64,000 nt of DNA from Methanomicrobium sp. W14. Its GTDB lineage: Archaea > Halobacteriota > Methanomicrobia > Methanomicrobiales > Methanomicrobiaceae. The DNA is taken from NCBI RefSeq assembly GCF_017875315.1, contig NZ_JAGGMM010000001.1:62001-126000 (forward strand). Reading direction: 5' to 3'. Below the pieces are notes generated by a model, which ran no database searches, had not been told where the DNA came from, and saw nothing but the letters and a program-made list of their open reading frames with translations. Position numbers and translations under genes: made by a program. Shown piece by piece: positions 63,283 to 64,000 of the stretch; positions within the stretch are counted from its first letter, which is position 1, and every line of letters starts with the position of its first letter.

Positions 63283-63971
63283 GATATCTTCACCGATGTA
63301 ACCAGATATGGGGTGGCACAGTATTCACTGGCACTCGTGCAGTCGCATCTTCTCATATACTCCCCGTATTCGGGAAGGTACTTCCACGAGACATCCAAAA
63401 AGCCGTTTGTTCTCATGAGCCCTGAGATCTTTTCCGGGGTGTTGCCATGATAAAGCGGAATGCAGTCCCTGATCTCGTCCGGACAGTCCTCCGAATCCGG
63501 CTCTCCGGGCCTGAACCACTGCCCGTCTATCGAGATAATTCTTCCACCGGGAACAATCACTCTCCTGCATTCGCGGAAAAAGAGGTCATGGTCAGTAAGC
63601 GTCCACAACAGGTGCATGTTTATGATAATATCGAACGAGTTGTCGTCAAAGGGGAGTTTCTCCGCGTCGCCGTGTGAAAAGTCGATTTTAAGGCCGCGTT
63701 TATCAGCCTCCGCACCCGCCCGGCCGAGCATTTCTTCCGAAAGATCAACGGCGGAAACTTTGCAGCCCATTTCCGCAAATGTAAACGCCTGGATGCCGTG
63801 GCCTGTTCCGATATCGAGGACTCGGATATTCTCCGTATCCTCCGGCAGGAACCCGGTCAGGTATCCCTTCATCATGGCGATCTCCTCCCCGATGGAGTCT
63901 CGAAACATCTTCCTGTATTCCGGACTTCTGCCGTTCCAGTAATCATGAACTTTGGTCTTTTTGTCTGTCAT
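63279..63971 (-). CDS. SAM-dependent methyltransferase, transporter-linked, copy 1
   Basis: The 230-residue class I methyltransferase has motif I VLDIGTGHGIQAFTFAE near residue 50-66, AVDLSEEML near 74, and IIINMHLLWTLTDHDLFFRE near 113-132. The start is KVHDYWNGRSPEYRKMF, matching its paralogue's KIADYWNWRSTTYHEEF. A ribosome-binding site (AAAGGAA) precedes the ATG at 63971. It is the first gene of the operon within the window. A substrate-binding protein gene may lie just beyond. Confidence 0.88.
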   Translation of the reverse strand: MTDKKTKVHDYWNGRSPEYRKMFRDSIGEEIAMMKGYLTGFLPEDTENIRVLDIGTGHGIQAFTFAEMGCKVSAVDLSEEMLGRAGAEADKRGLKIDFSHGDAEKLPFDDNSFDIIINMHLLWTLTDHDLFFRECRRVIVPGGRIISIDGQWFRPGEPDSEDCPDEIRDCIPLYHGNTPEKISGLMRTNGFLDVSWKYLPEYGEYMRRCDCTSASEYCATPYLVTSVKIS

Positions 63972-64000
63972 TTTGCACGGGTTCCTTTTGAATATTGATT

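Overview
The window comes from a methanogenic archaeon, most likely a formate-using member of the Methanomicrobiales (Methanoplanus/Methanolacinia-like). The evidence is F420-type formate dehydrogenase subunits (FdhA, FdhB) with a divergent formate transporter, a Fae-Hps fusion, archaeal-type UMP kinase, DadD-like deaminase with a purine nucleoside phosphorylase, and an AmmeMemoRadiSam enzyme. Promoters have archaeal TATA-like boxes, and the tRNA-Trp gene has an intron carrying a box C/D guide, as in other Euryarchaeota. The genus is inference.

Layout. 1-4.2 kb is accessory: a frameshifted acetyltransferase end, two poorly conserved secreted or membrane genes, a small secreted protein followed by a membrane-anchored double winged-helix regulator, and five same-orientation copies of a 20-23 bp element near TATA-like boxes. 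4.2-13.4 kb is housekeeping: fae-hps, intron-containing tRNA-Trp, an acyl-CoA ligase, the deaminase/phosphorylase pair, nicotinate phosphoribosyltransferase, a pentapeptide-repeat protein, a polyprenol-kinase-like membrane protein and tRNA-Ala.

13.4-26.4 kb is a defence island starting at the 3' end of tRNA-Ala. One minus-strand operon holds hsdM, an 82-aa gene coupled by ATGA overlaps on both sides, hsdS, a frameshifted gene of unknown family with an R-x5-H motif, a DUF262-HNH-AlbA fusion, an AlbA_2/divergent-AAA protein and hsdR. A ~400-bp segment with inverted and direct repeats lies between the tRNA and hsdR.

26.5-41.2 kb: a soluble multi-PAS chemotaxis transducer, fdhAB and divergent fdhC, an OB-fold membrane protein, a DUF47/PiT phosphate transport pair, a DUF3089 lipoprotein, endonuclease III, tRNA-Pro and UMP kinase. 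41.3-48.3 kb: a YHS protein, AmmeMemoRadiSam enzyme, iron-sulfur flavoprotein, mannose-1-phosphate guanylyltransferase/isomerase, a six-repeat CRISPR array with no cas genes in the window, a PsiE-like protein and an AIM24-family protein. 48.4-53.6 kb: a signalling locus (response regulator-PAS, orphan PstS-like lipoprotein, divergent CHASE4 hybrid histidine kinase). 53.6-58.8 kb: a RuvC-only TnpB-like protein, a PEGA-repeat surface protein, an EVE-domain protein and two decayed genes. 58.9-64 kb: a minus-strand operon of two paralogous SAM methyltransferases, two Opp/Nik-type permeases and two ATPases, probably continuing beyond the window.

Several reading frames break, four of them exactly at homopolymer runs (around 184, 1034, 22446 and 58170). 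These may be sequencing errors or genuine pseudogenes. All functional statements rest on recognised motifs and context; no database search was run.
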